Shown here: in pieces, positions 33,101 through 44,909 of the stretch | Numbering within the stretch: position 1 is the stretch's first letter | Layout: each line of letters starts with the position of its first letter | Origin: Flaveria trinervia | Taxonomy: Eukaryota; Streptophyta; Magnoliopsida; Asterales; Asteraceae | Length of the DNA: 64,000 bases | Reading direction: 5' to 3' | Assembly: GCA_025506515.1 (NCBI GenBank) | Contig: CM046458.1 | Location: forward strand, 39,113,940 to 39,177,939 | Made by a program: the position numbers and the translations under genes | Notes under the pieces: model-generated | Seen by the model: only the letters and a program-made list of their open reading frames with translations | Database searches by the model: none | Told to the model about the DNA's origin: nothing

Positions 33101-33638
33101 ATCATCAATATGAAGAAGCAAGCCCTCAGACTTTACACTCTCAGGCATACCTTCAATATCAAAAGGAAAGAGTGAGGATTTGGCCTGATCCCAGGGTCTC
33201 TCACAGAATTCATAAGAAAAACATACCTCAGAGATACATTGGCCAGGTGAAAAAGATCGTAGATGAAGTGATCTCTCTGGTCTTTGTAGTTTCACCTTGG
33301 AAATCCTAGAGGACTTCAAGAAAGCCTACAAAGCTAATCTAACCCCTCAGAAGATGCTGGAAAAAAAAATAGTGAAAAAGGGGTTAGTTTACAAGAGGCT
33401 TGAGGAAGTCAGAAAAATGAGCTCCAGTTGTTCCTAGAGGGTAACCCCGGATGAGTTTGCTTACAGAATAATAATAACACTGTGGAGCTAAAGAATGGGA
33501 AACAGGCCAAATACCTGTCTGAGTATTATGGCCTGAATCATTGTTTGAAGGAGGTGCTGAAGAGCTAACCATGGAGGAACAAATCACCTCCTTGAGGCCT
33601 ACACAAGAGAGTCGTACAGACTCATTATGGGGAAGTAA
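30189..33638 (+). pseudogene. Post-pol aORF of element S, frameshifted and internally duplicated
   Basis: ATG 30189 begins MASMQIKPRHNC, as in A. A one-base loss near 30223 breaks the frame almost at once. Better pieces are 30731-31246 (FPDAERLIFHMVNVCLA ... PRFIMAIITNQL) and 32523-33113 (LERERLEIMIRFIAKYLGRS, then an acidic run and LEEEELHKQHDEELL). The C-terminal region up to the TAA at 33636 is like A's ending. A tandem duplication at 30481-30838 repeats the HMVNVCLA block. The central part is Pro/Thr/Lys-rich. No transmembrane helix or signal peptide is seen. The role is unknown. Confidence 0.78.
30481..30838 (+). repeat. Tandem duplication inside the element S aORF
   Basis: Unit 1 is about 30481-30653 and unit 2 about 30654-30838. 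Both run from a GGTATCC/GGATATCC-like start through GCCCAACATGGATATCAAGG to AAAATGGCAGCAGGTA. Unit 1 has lost several short groups of bases relative to unit 2 (for example one three-base GTC), which looks like decay or assembly noise. Confidence 0.88.
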
Positions 33639-33838
33639 ATCTCATGAATGGGATAACAACTCTGTGTCCAGTTCCCCAAAACAGTTCCCCATTCATACCC
33701 TGCCAAACAAATATTGAGATTTCTTCCAGGCCGGAGCTTACATGGGTCATCTTCTCTACTGATCAAGAAGGAAAAACCAACATTTTGCCAACAATAAGTG
33801 GGATAATAAATAATTTAGAGGTTTTGGCTGCATTGGTT

Positions 33839-33847
33839 CAGGGGGAG
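33839..33847 (+). other. Polypurine tract of element S
   Basis: CAGGGGGAG is followed by TT and the LTR start at 33850. Confidence 0.88.
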
Positions 33848-33849
33848 TT

Positions 33850-34719
33850 TGTTGGACCAAAAGAACCAATGAGCCAAGATCAGAAAACCTCTAAGTCCCA
33901 CATGGTATCACAACAACTGCTGAAAGCTCATCAGCAGTTTGACAAGTGCTGAAGACTTCAACAGCTGAAGATCAAGTGCTGAAGACTTCAACAGCTGAAG
34001 AACTAAAGTGCTGAAGTACAACAGCTGAAGAACACAAGTGCTGAAGCTGAAAGACCAAAGTACTGAAGTACAACAGCTGAAGAGTTTACAAGTGCTGAAG
34101 ATCAACAACTGATGTACAAAGTCTGAAGACAAAGACTGAAGACATCAGCTGATGATATCTACTGAAGTCATCAGCTGATGAAACATCTGAAGGTCAAAGT
34201 CTGAAGATCAAGTACTGAAGCGTCAGTAGTTTGTCACAACTGCTGAAGAGTACTTCTTCAGTAGTTGTGATATCAGTAGTTTTATATTTCTAGTTTCAGT
34301 AGTTTTGTAAAACGACTGAAGAGCTTGTTCTTCAGTCGTTGTAGTTTCAGTAGTTTCTAATCAGTAGTTTTTATTTATGTACTTAACACTCTGATATGTT
34401 CTCAGTAGTTGTGAACATTTCAGTAGTTTGTTAAGATTAGTTATTTTTGTAATAGATCTGCCAGTTGTCACTTTCCGTGATAACAGCAGTGGTTGTTGCA
34501 CTCTATATAAGGTGTAACAACCTATTGTAATAAAATGAATGATTGATTAGAATTATTTGATATCTATAAACATTCCATAATCAGAATATATTCTCTCACT
34601 ATAACGTGTGTGCTTTTAATGCATACAATATCGATCTCTTGCTACAATTTGTCTAATTCCTGTTCTTATTCCGCTGCTTGAACTCTAATACATCAAACTT
34701 GTGATCGCTGATCCTGTCA
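33850..34719 (+). repeat. 3' LTR of element S
   Basis: It matches the 5' LTR along its whole length with small indels. TATA box CTATATAA is at 34503-34510. It ends CTGATCCTGTCA, and TAATC (34720-34724) follows as the right target duplication. Confidence 0.95.
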
Positions 34720-34724
34720 TAATC

Positions 34725-34947
34725 TTTCTCTATTCTCCCCTCTCATTTTTGTGGCACTAGTGAGGCTCTTTAGAGTCCATCCATCAAGCACATTTTCCTT
34801 ACAATCATGTAAGTGTTTACAATATAAAAACCCAGTCTAATAATTTTGACTCCTTGTGACTTCAAACTTAATTTTTCATCTTCTATGTTGACTTTTCTGT
34901 TGACTTGGAAATCATCAATTTATTCTTGTTGATCAAAACCCAACACA
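34725..34947 (-). repeat. Element C left LTR, second piece
   Basis: This continues the LTR broken at 22216. On the minus strand it starts TGTGTTGGGTTTTGATC directly after the PPT. The right LTR has lost the matching part. Confidence 0.65.
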
Positions 34948-36729
34948 CTCCCCCTAAATTGTAAATTTCCAATGATAAAGGTTGAAGCTTGAAACTTGAG
35001 CCTTGATGGTGCTTTCCGATGAAATAGATGATTCAAGTGTTGTTGTTGTTGTTGATGTTGCAGAAGCGTGTGCTTGAATCAACTATTTGTGAGAGGATAT
35101 ACTTGTTTTGATCTTCTTCTTTTTTTAATTTCCGGTAATCTTTTTTCGGATTTTCTGTTGGAGAGGTAATGATGAGCTGTTGATGGTGAAACTTGAAGAT
35201 GATGATGATCCTTTGATCTTGTTGTTCATGATCTTGATGTTGTACTTGATGTTGCGCTTGTTTTTGATGATGATTTATATGGCACTTGATGTTGTTTTGC
35301 TGCTGTTAGAACCATGAACAGCTGCCCAAATGATGCAGCCCACATAAGGGGCGTATCAAGTGGTGTTTGGGGCTGCACGGGCTGCTACTGGTTTGCTGAA
35401 TAAATGCAGCCCATTTGATGTTCATTTTGTGTTTTTTTTTATGCTAAAACACAGGCCAAAACATACTTTTCAATCCCTGATTTGCGCTGCAAATTCTGCA
35501 CAAGTGCAAGCCCAAAGGAGGCGCACATGAGCTATTTGTTGAGCAGCAGGGCTGCTCAAGTGGCTGCTGTTCGTTCTCATTGAATGCATTCCTTTTGAAG
35601 TTGATATGGTGATGTTTTTACGCTAAAATGAAGCCCAAACATAGCTCTTTGTAATGCCAATTTGCTGCTGCATTTTTCATGTTTTTGCTGTCAAAACTGC
35701 ATGTGCAGTCCCATAAGGGGCGCACCAAGCATAGTTGCTTGTAGTTGATTCCTGTTTGATGATCATCTTCATGTTGTGCTTGATGTTGTTGATGTTTATG
35801 ATGATTTGGAAGCTTTAATGATGCTAAACTAAGGGTCTGAGTTGCTCTTGTTTATGTTTAATCAAACAAAAAATGTGCAGCCCACCACAAAGGGGGCGCA
35901 CCAAGCACAAAGGGGGAGCACCATGAATAGTGCAACCGACTCCTGAGCCTACTAACTTGATCAATTTTCATTCCCGAACTTGTTTGATCAAGATTGATTG
36001 TTGTTGTGTTAATTTGGATCGATTTGGGGATGATTTGAAAATTTTCAGCATAAGGGGAGCACCAGGAATAGTGCCCATCAGCTTTTCGTCAATGTTCAAC
36101 CCCTAAATTGCTTCGTTTAGGCTCTAATTTGTTGTTGTTGATTACGGATTCATGTTTAATTGGTGTAATAAATCATTTTTCATCAATTAAACACGAATTT
36201 AGAGCCTTAAACACATCCAAATCTACGGATTAATGAAGAACATTCAAAAACCCACTTATTAGTGATTTTGATTTTGATTTTGATTTTGATTTTGATTTTG
36301 ATTTTGATTTTGATCCAAACAAGATTTGATGATGATTTGTTGATGAAATTATTGTTGTAGCATCATGTTGATGAATCCAAATCAATCCAAAATCCATTTC
36401 CATGATCCAGAGCTGAGAATTTCTAAAAGAAACCAAGAACACACACTAGTATGTGAAAATAACGAACATGAATCTGAAATCCCAAATCTCATGAATTCTG
36501 CTTCAAACTTCGATTTCATGATTTCATTGTTGATTTGATCATAGATGATGATCAAAAAACATCATATTCAAGCTAAATCCATTAGATTCACCTCAAATCC
36601 TTGGACTCTCACGAAGAACACACTTAACTTTTTCTTTAAGTTTTCTTCAAATATTCTTCCATTTTCGCAATCCAGCCATAAAATCTGATCCAAATCATAC
36701 GAATCCACAACCTTGGCTCTGATATCATT
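34948..36729 (-). other. Element C interior: non-coding, with repeated GGGGCGCACCA words
   Basis: The PPT is at 34948-34958 and the PBS-like site at 36713-36726 (both minus strand). Between them there is no retroelement gene. Words like AAGGGGCGCACCAAGC recur with variants near 35345, 35517, 35715, 35890, 35910 and 36052, often beside GCAGCCC. GATGATGATG and TGTTGTTG runs are common. Short minus-strand frames (36230-36442, 36568-36756) match nothing I know. Confidence 0.55.
36263..36313. repeat. (GATTTT)n microsatellite
   Basis: About eight units of GATTTT in a row. The open frame across it encodes a Lys-Ser repeat on the minus strand and is not a gene. Confidence 0.95.
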
Positions 36730-36900
36730 TGTAGTTTTGGATTTGATCCAAAACATGTTAAGTTCAGGATCTAGGACCCTATTGATTAGATCTAGACTTG
36801 ATGATTAGAAGATGCTAAAATGATAATTATGAACAATGAATTGCTATTGAATTTTCTGTTTTGTGTTTATTTATAATGAAGAAGAATGAATTGAATTATG
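36730..36900 (-). repeat. Element C right (5') LTR, truncated by element D
   Basis: It matches 22014-22180 and starts TGTAGTTTTGG beside the PBS-like site. It ends where D's LTR begins; its remaining ~250 bases are not found after 45808. Confidence 0.7.
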
Positions 36901-36901
36901 A

Positions 36902-37875
36902 TGGGTTTTATAGAACACAAAATAAACAAGTTTAACCTTTTAAAACTTTCTGAAAAACGCAGCGGAAGTATAGCATTATAACATGTTTATAAACTGAAAA
37001 TTTCATGTTCTTAATGATGTTTTAAGATGGAAAAAAACAAACCCAAATCAAAAGGATCTTTAATATGTGAATGAACAAGCTATGAACATATGTTAAACTA
37101 CATAAAATCACAGCTTCAATGAGCTGTGATAACTACCTTATTCAGCAGCAAAACGACCAAAGAAGGGAGATTTTGGATGCTAAAATCAACCAAGACTTCA
37201 AGTGTAGAGGTCCTCAAGCTTGTATACCCAAAGACCTTTGCTAAAAACCTTCTTGTTAGAAAGAACACTACACCAAAATCACTCCAAAACTCCTCCAATG
37301 CTGCCGCCTGGCCGAAAGTTTAGAGAGAGAGTGAGGAGTTTTTGGTCTATTGCATGTAAAGAGATTGGATGGAGATCAAGAAATCAAGACTTGTTAATGT
37401 GTGTGGTGTTCAAGGCAAAAGGTCCAATAATAAAACAAGGGGGGGCGGCTGAAAGTTTTTTTCAAAAGGGTTCCCCCCTTTTTTTTAAATTGAACACATA
37501 CACACAAGTTTAATGGTCTTGTAACTAGACATACAATTAACCATTTAATTGTATGTACAAGTTATATAACTTATACAATTAATCATTTAACTTATAAGTT
37601 ATAATCTCTCATTATTATTTGGTGTCATCTAACCAATTTAAATAACACATCAAATAATATTATTGAACAAATATCCTAATAAGTTGTTCCCTCTCATATG
37701 CAACTTATTTAGAAAACCCATTTTCTAAATTGGTGTACATATTTATTGCATGATCATATCATCAATTGAATATTAATTTGTGTTTGCTAAGTTTGTTATT
37801 GGGTATAACCCGACTTGGATCATAACGTACTAACGCATCAATATTCTACGTGTCTTGGGCATATAGAATCCTACA
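36902..37875 (-). repeat. 3' LTR of element D
   Basis: It matches 44910-45808 closely. It ends ATCCTACA, and the next bases, AAGTGGGAGAT on the minus strand (plus 37876-37886), serve as the PPT. The frames at 37116-37513 are inside the LTR and are discarded. Confidence 0.9.
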
Positions 37876-37886
37876 ATCTCCCACTT

Positions 37887-38640
37887 GCCCAAGATTCATA
37901 GAAGATTGATGCAAGCAGTAAATACCGCCTAACAACGGTTTACTACCCTTAGTATGCATGACTTATGGCCATCAATAACATCATTCCATTTAAGTATCCA
38001 ACTTGAAATGATTTAGGTGAATTAATTATCTATCCTTTTGTTACAGATGTCATGTTAAATCCAAGGACACAGAATGATCATTCCTTGTTGATTTAACTTA
38101 ATCAGGCCTTAGACATCTAACTCTCAACGAATAAGAGGAACAAATTCCATCTTGACCACATACGTTTTTCACAAACACCTCGTGTCATACCTGAACATAC
38201 CCTTATGTACTGTCCACTATTTCAGGACAGTGAAGAATAAGCTCAAGGTATAACACTTGGTGAATATCAAAACGCAATATGTATCTCAGGTCTGAGAATA
38301 CCAAATGATATTCACCTTTACTCAAATTTACTTATGATCAATCAATAAGATTCCATGTAGTAAAATTTTAGATGCGGGTTAGTCCAATATTTGTATCTCA
38401 CAAATATCTATGAACCTTGGTAGCAATCCATTGCTCTGTATTCATTCTTATGAATATCAACAAATTCAAGTTCATAATAGTCTTATCCTCAATACTTGTT
38501 CCCACAAGTCTGAACGACTACGAACATTTAGAGTAAACAATTTACTCATGGATTAAACATGCTAAATTGGAACATTAATTGAAACACTATAACCAAATAA
38601 TTTTATTTAAATAATAAAGAGTTCGTATATCCAAATACAA
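37887..38640 (-). other. Element D 3' non-coding region between RNase H and PPT
   Basis: No frame or domain is recognised. It lies between the pol end and the PPT. Confidence 0.5.
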
Positions 38641-41560
38641 AATTTACAGATCAAATCCAATCACTAGAATATCGAAGTCCCATGGCACAAGTATGACCTT
38701 CATGCTTTGCCTTTTCAAGGAGCTTCGTGAGAGGATCCGCAATGTTTTGATCCGTGTGAACTTTGCGAATACATATCTTTCCTTTTTCAACTTGATCTCA
38801 TATGTAGTTGAATCTCCGCTCAATGTGCCTAGTCTTTTGATGAGCATGGGGTTCCTTGATTTGAGCAATCGCACCCTCGTTGTCACAAAAGATCTCTAGG
38901 GGGTCCTGAATGGAAGGGACAACCCCTAGATCGGCAATGAATTTTCTTCAACCATGCAGCTTCTTGAGCTGCCAATGAGGCGGCGACGTATTCTGATTCT
39001 GTAGTTGATAGAGCCACCACATCCTGCTTGGAGCTCTTCCAAGAGACCGCTCCTCCATTCAGAATGAAAATGTATCCCGATTGTGATCGTGAATCGTCAC
39101 GATCGGTTTGGAAACTCGCATCCGTGTAACCTTTTACAACGAGTTCCTCATCACCAGATCCATAGATTAAGAACATATCTCTTGTCCTCCTTAGGTACTT
39201 AAGTATGTTCTTAACAGCCATCCAATGACTGTTTCCAGGATTTTGCTGGTAATGGCTTGTCATGCTTAAGGTGCATGACACGTCCGGTTGAGTGCATATC
39301 ATCGCATACATGATGGATCCAATAGCAGATGCGTATGGGATTGCCTTCATTTTATCTTGCTCATCCTTTGAGCTTGGACATTGAGTCGTACTCAATATCG
39401 TTCCACTTTGAATAGGTACGGTACCTTTCTTAGAGTTCTCCATCTTGAACCTTTTCAAGATTTTATCAATATATGCACTTTGATTTAAACCAATCAACCG
39501 CCTTGATCTATCCCTATAGATCTTTATTCCCAGAATATAGGCGGCTTCACCAAGATCCTTAATGGAAAAACAACTTCCAAGCCAGGTTTTTACACCTTCC
39601 AAGGTTGGAATGTCATTTCCAAATAGTAGTATGTCATCAACATACAATACTAGGAAAGTTACTGTGCTCCCACTAGCCTTCTTATACACACACCTCATCA
39701 ACGTTTTTGATGAAGCCAATTTCTTTACCTCCTTATCAAAACGGTGATTCCAGCTTCTCGATGCTTGTTTTAATCCATAGATTGATTTCTTTAACTTGCA
39801 TACTTTATTAGGATGTTTTGGATCGACAAAACCTTCAGGCTGAAGCATATAGACATCTTCCTCAAGATATCCATTTAGGAAAGTGGTTTTGACATCCATT
39901 TGCCAAATCCCATAATCCTAATGAGCAGCTATGGCAAACAGTATCCTTATAGACTTTAGCATCGCAACAGGTGAGAAGGTTTCATCATAATCAACCCCTT
40001 GAGTTTGAGTGAAACCCTTTGCTACAAGTCTAGCTTTATAAGTATCCAAGTTTCCATGCATATCGGTTTTCTTCTTGAAAACCCACTTACTTCCAACTAT
40101 CTAGGAACTAAGAGGTGGTACAACAAGTTCCCAAACTTGATTGTCATACATGGATTGCATCTCAACGTTCATGGCTTCAAGCCATTTGTCACAATCTGAA
40201 TTGGACACTGCATTATGGTATGTGGTTGGTTCATCTAAATCTATCACATAGCATCCATCCATGAAAAATCCGTATCTTTTAGGTGGATTACTAGTCTACC
40301 ACTTCTGCGAACGTCCTGTGTGTATTGATCAACCCCTTGATCATCCTCAACATCCTCATGTTGAGTGCTGGTTTCAACCAAACGTGCATCGGGTTGTCGT
40401 TCTTGATCTTCCTCAAGATCCACCGTTTTACTGCTAGCTCCTTCCATAAGGAACTTTGCTTCTAAGAACTCACCCTTTCTGGCAACAAACACCTTTTGTT
40501 CCAGTGGATCATAGAAATAATATCCTATAGAATCTCTAGGATATCCAACAAAGATACACTTGGTGGATTGGACTTCTAATTTGTTTGGGGTGGGAGTCTT
40601 AACATAAGCCTCACAACCCCAGACCCTTAAGTATGATAGGGATGGAACTCTTCCATGCCATATCTCAAAAGGTGTCCTCTCCACCTTTTTGGTTGGGGCC
40701 ATATTTAGAATACGGGCCGCGGAGAGCAAAGCGAAACCCCAAAATGATAGAGGTAATGTGCTTTTAGCCATCATAGATCGAACCATATCCAATAAGGTTT
40801 GATTTCTCCTTTCAGACACACCATTATGTTGTGTGTTCCAGGTGGAGTGAGTTGTGAGACAATCCCACAACTCCTAAGATGATCTTGAAAACATCACTTA
40901 GGTATTCACCTCCTTATCGGTACGGAGAACTTTAATTGACTTGTTGAGTTGATTTTCTACTTCATTCTTGAAGATTTTGAACATTTCAAAAGCTTCATCT
41001 TTGTGCCTTAGTAAGTACACATACCCATAGCGACTATAATCGTCGATAAAGGTAATGAAGTATCTTTCACCATTCCTAGTCATTGGTTTAAAAGGACCAC
41101 ATACATCCGAATGTATGATTCCTAATAAATCTTTTGCCCTTTCGTTAGTTCCACTAAAGGGTTCCTTAGTCATTTTTCACTGTAAACAAGATTCACAACA
41201 TCAAATGAATCACATTCATTTGTTTTCAAAAGACCTTCTTTTGAAGTGTTTGTATGCGTTTCTTGTTTATATGACCAAGACGACAATGCCAAAGATAGGT
41301 ATCATTCAAATCCAATTGAGTTTATTGGTGATAGTTTGGTACAATGTACTACTTAAGGTATTTTCATGAACCAATTCATAAATCCCATTGATGGGAATAG
41401 CTTTAAAATAGAACACATCATTTAAAGAAACGTGAATATCATTTTCAACAAAAGATAATACATAATCATAATGTCTTAATTGGGATACAGAAATGATGTT
41501 CCTAGTCAAACTAGGAGCATACAAAACATTCTTCAATAATATCCAAGCCACTTGGAAGTT
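38641..41560 (-). pseudogene. pol of element D: integrase, reverse transcriptase, RNase H
   Basis: Minus-strand pieces are: 41306-41551 (GAG-pre-integrase end, VLYAPSLTRNIISVSQL); 40898-41173 (integrase, first Asp in IIHSDVCGPF, then RTDKE); 40244-40870 (NGVSERRNQTLLDMVRSMM with the catalytic Glu, GCEAYVKTP, FVGYPRDS); and 38883-39899. The last covers RT with MDVKTTFLNGYLEEDVYM, YVDD at plus 39633-39644, KGYTDASFQTDRDD, GGAVSWKSSKQD and TTESEYVAASLAAQEA. RNase H runs out of frame after 38883 into 38644-38886. RT N-terminal motifs between 39900 and 40240 are split by a stop near 39900 and other breaks. Non-functional, but all domains are traceable. Confidence 0.9.
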
Positions 41561-42903
41561 TTAGGATGTAGTCCCCATGAGCTTCAACTAAGACTTTAGT
41601 TCCATTGCCCATGAAGAGGCTTACATCCCCTGATTGAAGTCCCTACTTCTTGTGAACCCCTGCAACAAATTGCAACATGAGTTCCACACCCGGTATCTAA
41701 TACCCATGTGTTTGAAGATGTAACATTAAGATCAATATGAATCATGTATGTTGTACCTGAGGTCTGCCCGACATCCCTCTTTGCTTTCAACTCTTGGAGA
41801 TGGACAGGATAATTCCTTGCCCAATGTCCAATCTCCCCACACTTGAAGCATGGGTCATTAGTAGCAACCTTTTGCTTCTTCTCTTGTGGTTTGGGTGGTA
41901 CCCTTACCACCCCTAGCCTTTCCCCAAACGGGTCCCTTACCCTTGGCGACCTTTGCTTGTGCGAGATAAGCCTTTTTCTTGTTCCCACCTTCATTGATGG
42001 TGAGAACGGGTAAAACCCTTTTACCCATGGCACCTCAGCCGTTTTGAGCATTGAGTGAAGCTAAAGATCCTTCTTTTGAAGTGTTTGTATGCGTTTCTTG
42101 TTTATATGACCAAGACGACAATGCCAAAGATAGGTATCATTCAAATCCAATTTGAGTTTATTGGTGATAGTTTGGTACAATGTACTACTTAAGGTATTTT
42201 CATGAACCAATTCATAAATCCCATTGATGGAATAGCTTTAAAATAGAACCATCATTTAAAGAAACGTGAATATCATTTTCAACAAAAGATAATACATAAT
42301 CATAATGTCTTAATTGGGATACAGAAATGATGTTCCTAGTCAAACTAGGAGCATACAAAACATTCTTCAAAATAATATCCAAGCCACTTGGAAGTTTTAG
42401 GATGTAGTCCCCATGAGCTTCAACTAAGACTTTAGTTCCATTGCCCATGAAGAGGCTTACATCCCCTTGATTGAAGTCCCTACTTCTTGTGAACCCCTGC
42501 AACAAATTGCAAACATGAGTTCCACACCCGGTATCTAATACCCATGTGTTTGAAGATGTAACATTAAGATCAATATGAATCATGTATGTTGTACCTGAGG
42601 TCTGCCCGACATCCCTCTTTGCTTTCAACTCTTGGAGATGGACAGGATAATTCCTTGCCCATGTCCAATCTCCCCACACTTGAGCATGGGTCATTATTAG
42701 CAACCTTTTGCTTCTTCTCTTGTGTTTTGGGTGGTACCCTTACCACCCCTATCGCCTTTCCCCAAACGGTCCCTTACCCTTGGCGACCTTTGCCTTGGGT
42801 GCGAGATAAGGCCTTTTCTTGTTCCCACCTTCATTGATGGTGAGAACGGGTAAAACCCTTTTACCCATGGCCACCTCAGCCGTTTTGAGCATTGAGTGAA
42901 GCT
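41234..42903 (-). repeat. 835-bp tandem duplication covering zinc knuckle and protease of element D
   Basis: Unit 1 is 41234-42068 and unit 2 is 42069-42903. Both start CCTTCTTTTGAAGTGTTTG and both end at the GCATTGAGTGAAGCT block. Each holds the gag zinc-knuckle region, the protease with WVLDTGCGTHV, and the VLYAPSLTRNIIS block. Units differ by scattered one-base indels (for example GCAACATG against GCAAACATG). Confidence 0.93.
41596..42703 (-). pseudogene. Duplicated protease and gag C-terminus of element D
   Basis: Two minus-strand frames, 42212-42703 and 41596-42051, each carry the aspartic protease active site DTG (LDTGCGTHV). The zinc knuckle in 41596-42051 reads CFKCGEIGHWARNYP, so the last Cys of C-x2-C-x4-H-x4-C is Tyr. 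The other unit has the same ARNYP but its first half is scrambled by an indel. The second protease copy is out of frame with the first. Confidence 0.85.
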
Positions 42904-43481
42904 CACCAATGCTTTTGTCCCAAGCATTCATGTTGTAGTTCAACAGGAATGTCTTGAACTTCTTGGTAAGGCCATTAAGGATCAAATTCGTGGCCAATTC
43001 CTTTGAGACAGGACAATTAAGCCTCTCGAGGCGGTCAATATGACTTTTCATCTTAAGTATAAGATGAAACAGATTGGTTGTCGTCCATACGACATGCATG
43101 GAGTGCTCGAACCGTTTTGAAGCGCTCAACCCTTGCTTGCTGTTGGAACGTTTCCTTTAGCTGGGTTATCATGTTGTAAGCTCCGTGATGTTCATACTCC
43201 TTTTGGAGATCCGGAGTCATGCTCGCTAGCATGAGACAAGACACTTGGACAGAGTCCTCAGTGTACTTGAGCCAATCGTTGTAGGCCTCCTCATCATCCT
43301 CAGTAGGTTGATCGGGGATAGAGTCGTCTAAAACATATGATCTTCTCTCTTGCTTGAGAACGATTCTCAAGTTTCGATACCAATCAATAAAGTTACGATT
43401 TAGACGTTCCTTTTGGAGGATCGCTCGTAATGATTGGTTGGACGCGGATAAGTTATCATGATTGTCATTATTTGTGGCCAT
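42749..43481 (-). pseudogene. gag of element D
   Basis: The start codon is at plus 43481. 43053-43481 encodes MATNNDNHDNLSASNQSLR, then NFIDWYRNLRIVLKQERRSY, DEEAYNDWLK and AYNMITQLKETFQQQARVERFKT, standard for copia gag. The frame then shifts to 42749-43129 (HIDRLERLNCPVSKELATN, LNGLTKKFKTFLLNYNMN). The basic tail leads into the zinc-knuckle region in the duplicated block. Confidence 0.88.
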
Positions 43482-44909
43482 CTACAAAATTTAACAAAGA
43501 TCTATTTTAGTATTTTCGATATTGCCAATTTTTAATAATTAATGCCTTTTAAGGTCATTTTTATATTAAAATCTAGATCCCAACATTACATTTAAATTGT
43601 GGTTAGGTGACCTTTATCCCACGATTTAAATTAATAAGGTGGTCAACGTTTGACGATTGCAACCATTTGCAACTTCTAGAAATATGGGATCGACTTGAAA
43701 CATCATATGTAAAGTCGCATGTTAATCCCATCAACACCATTTGGAAACCACACCATAGGTGATCCATTTGACATGGTTTGCAAATCAAAATACCCTACTT
43801 ACACCTACGTGTGAGTTTGCCAAAATAAGTGGTTAGGTGACCTTTATCCCACAAATAAGGCATTCTCACCTCAAATCGCAAGTTCCCTCAAAATGGTTAG
43901 GTGACCTTTATCCCACTAAGAGTCCCAAGTGACTCAAGTGTTGTGTAAAAGGACGGTGTTGATCTTGTTTAAAATTTTAGAGATTTCATAATACAAGTTT
44001 TAGAAAACTCTATGTACTTGTATTTGCATGCTTTCAAATACAAGGTACCCTATGGTCCTTTGATTAAAACTAATTTTAATCTTTAAAATCATTAAATCAT
44101 TTTAATAACTTTTATTACTTTTAATGATTAAGAACTACCAATTTTCAGCTTGTAAAGTTTTGTTAATGAGTTTGTAATGTATGACAAAATATCAACCAAA
44201 CAATCAAACAAGCATAAACATACAAACATGAGTGCATAACCACAACCACTAAGTTGACAACACTTGTTTGCCATCACAAGTGTCATCATAAGGTCTTTCC
44301 TAAGGGTTTGTAATGACACATTATATGTGTCCATGGACTCCCACTTGAATCCATATCCAATACTTCAAGGTCCATGTTTTTTATGTCCATCTTTGGGTCT
44401 TGATCTTGTGCATCTTCCTTTTACAAAATTGTATCCTAATACATTTTTTCTAATAAAAGAAATGCACCAATCTATTAATTACATAACCAAATGAACAAAT
44501 AATTACAACCCAAATAATAAACATAAAAATTACAACCCAATTGAATGAATAAAAACCAACCATTCCAATCATCCAATCAAAAGGCCAAAGGCTAGGTTAT
44601 GCACACTAACATCCAATGATCATATCATCCAAACATATATAAAACCCCACTTAAACTACCAAATTTCAGCCAACATAAACTGAAATTTTGGGTTTTAAAC
44701 ATTGTCCAAACAATCAACATTTCATAATGTATATCTTTCAAGATCTAATCACTAGCATGTGTGATATGACCTTGAAAGTTTGGGGAATCATTCATACAAA
44801 ATATAGCAGCCCAAAATCAGCCTATAATAAGTTGATAATACTTCTTTAAAACCGATTTTAAAGACTAAGAACAAGAAGTTATCCACATAACCGGCTCTTG
44901 ATGCCATTG
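43482..44909 (-). other. Element D 5' leader between PBS and gag
   Basis: It is long (1.4 kb) and non-coding. GGTGACCTTTATCCCAC occurs three times (about 43606, 43836 and 43898). A PBS-like site is at 44892-44905. The small frames here show no domain. Confidence 0.6.

Larger units (their letters stand above)
22217..34719 (+). mobile_element. Element S: full-length Sirevirus-like Ty1/copia retrotransposon with post-pol aORF
   Basis: The 12,503-bp element has both LTRs, PBS, gag, protease, integrase, RT, RNase H, a pol-aORF spacer, aORF, PPT and a perfect five-base target duplication TAATC. The integrase-before-RT order defines Ty1/copia. Length, the Met-tRNA PBS, large gag with coiled coil and the post-pol ORF fit the Sirevirus lineage. 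LTRs are 886 and 870 bp and differ mostly by small indels, so insertion seems fairly recent. Despite this, nearly every ORF carries single-base indels. Either decay was rapid, the element was mobilised in trans, or the assembly holds indel errors. Confidence 0.92.
22014..36900 (-). mobile_element. Element C: small non-autonomous LTR element, split by S and cut by D
   Basis: Read on the minus strand, a PBS-like ATGATATCAGAGCC (plus 36713-36726) follows an LTR ending at plus 36730. About 1.8 kb of non-coding interior follows, then a PPT TTTAGGGGGAG (plus 34948-34958) and an LTR that begins TGTGTTGGG. That LTR runs to plus 34725 and resumes at 22216 down to 22014, because element S is inserted in it. 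The right LTR (36730-36900) matches 22014-22180 and is cut by element D. No gag or pol frame exists, so it depended on helper proteins. Own length without S is about 2.4 kb plus the missing LTR part. Confidence 0.7.

Noticed and set aside
37116..37513. Overlapping frames on both strands, also 45184-45366
   Set aside because: Lie inside the two LTRs of element D.
39999..40199. Plus-strand frames opposite element D pol (also 39562-39747, 41055-41369 and 42586-42837)
   Set aside because: Antisense shadows of integrase and RT coding sequence.
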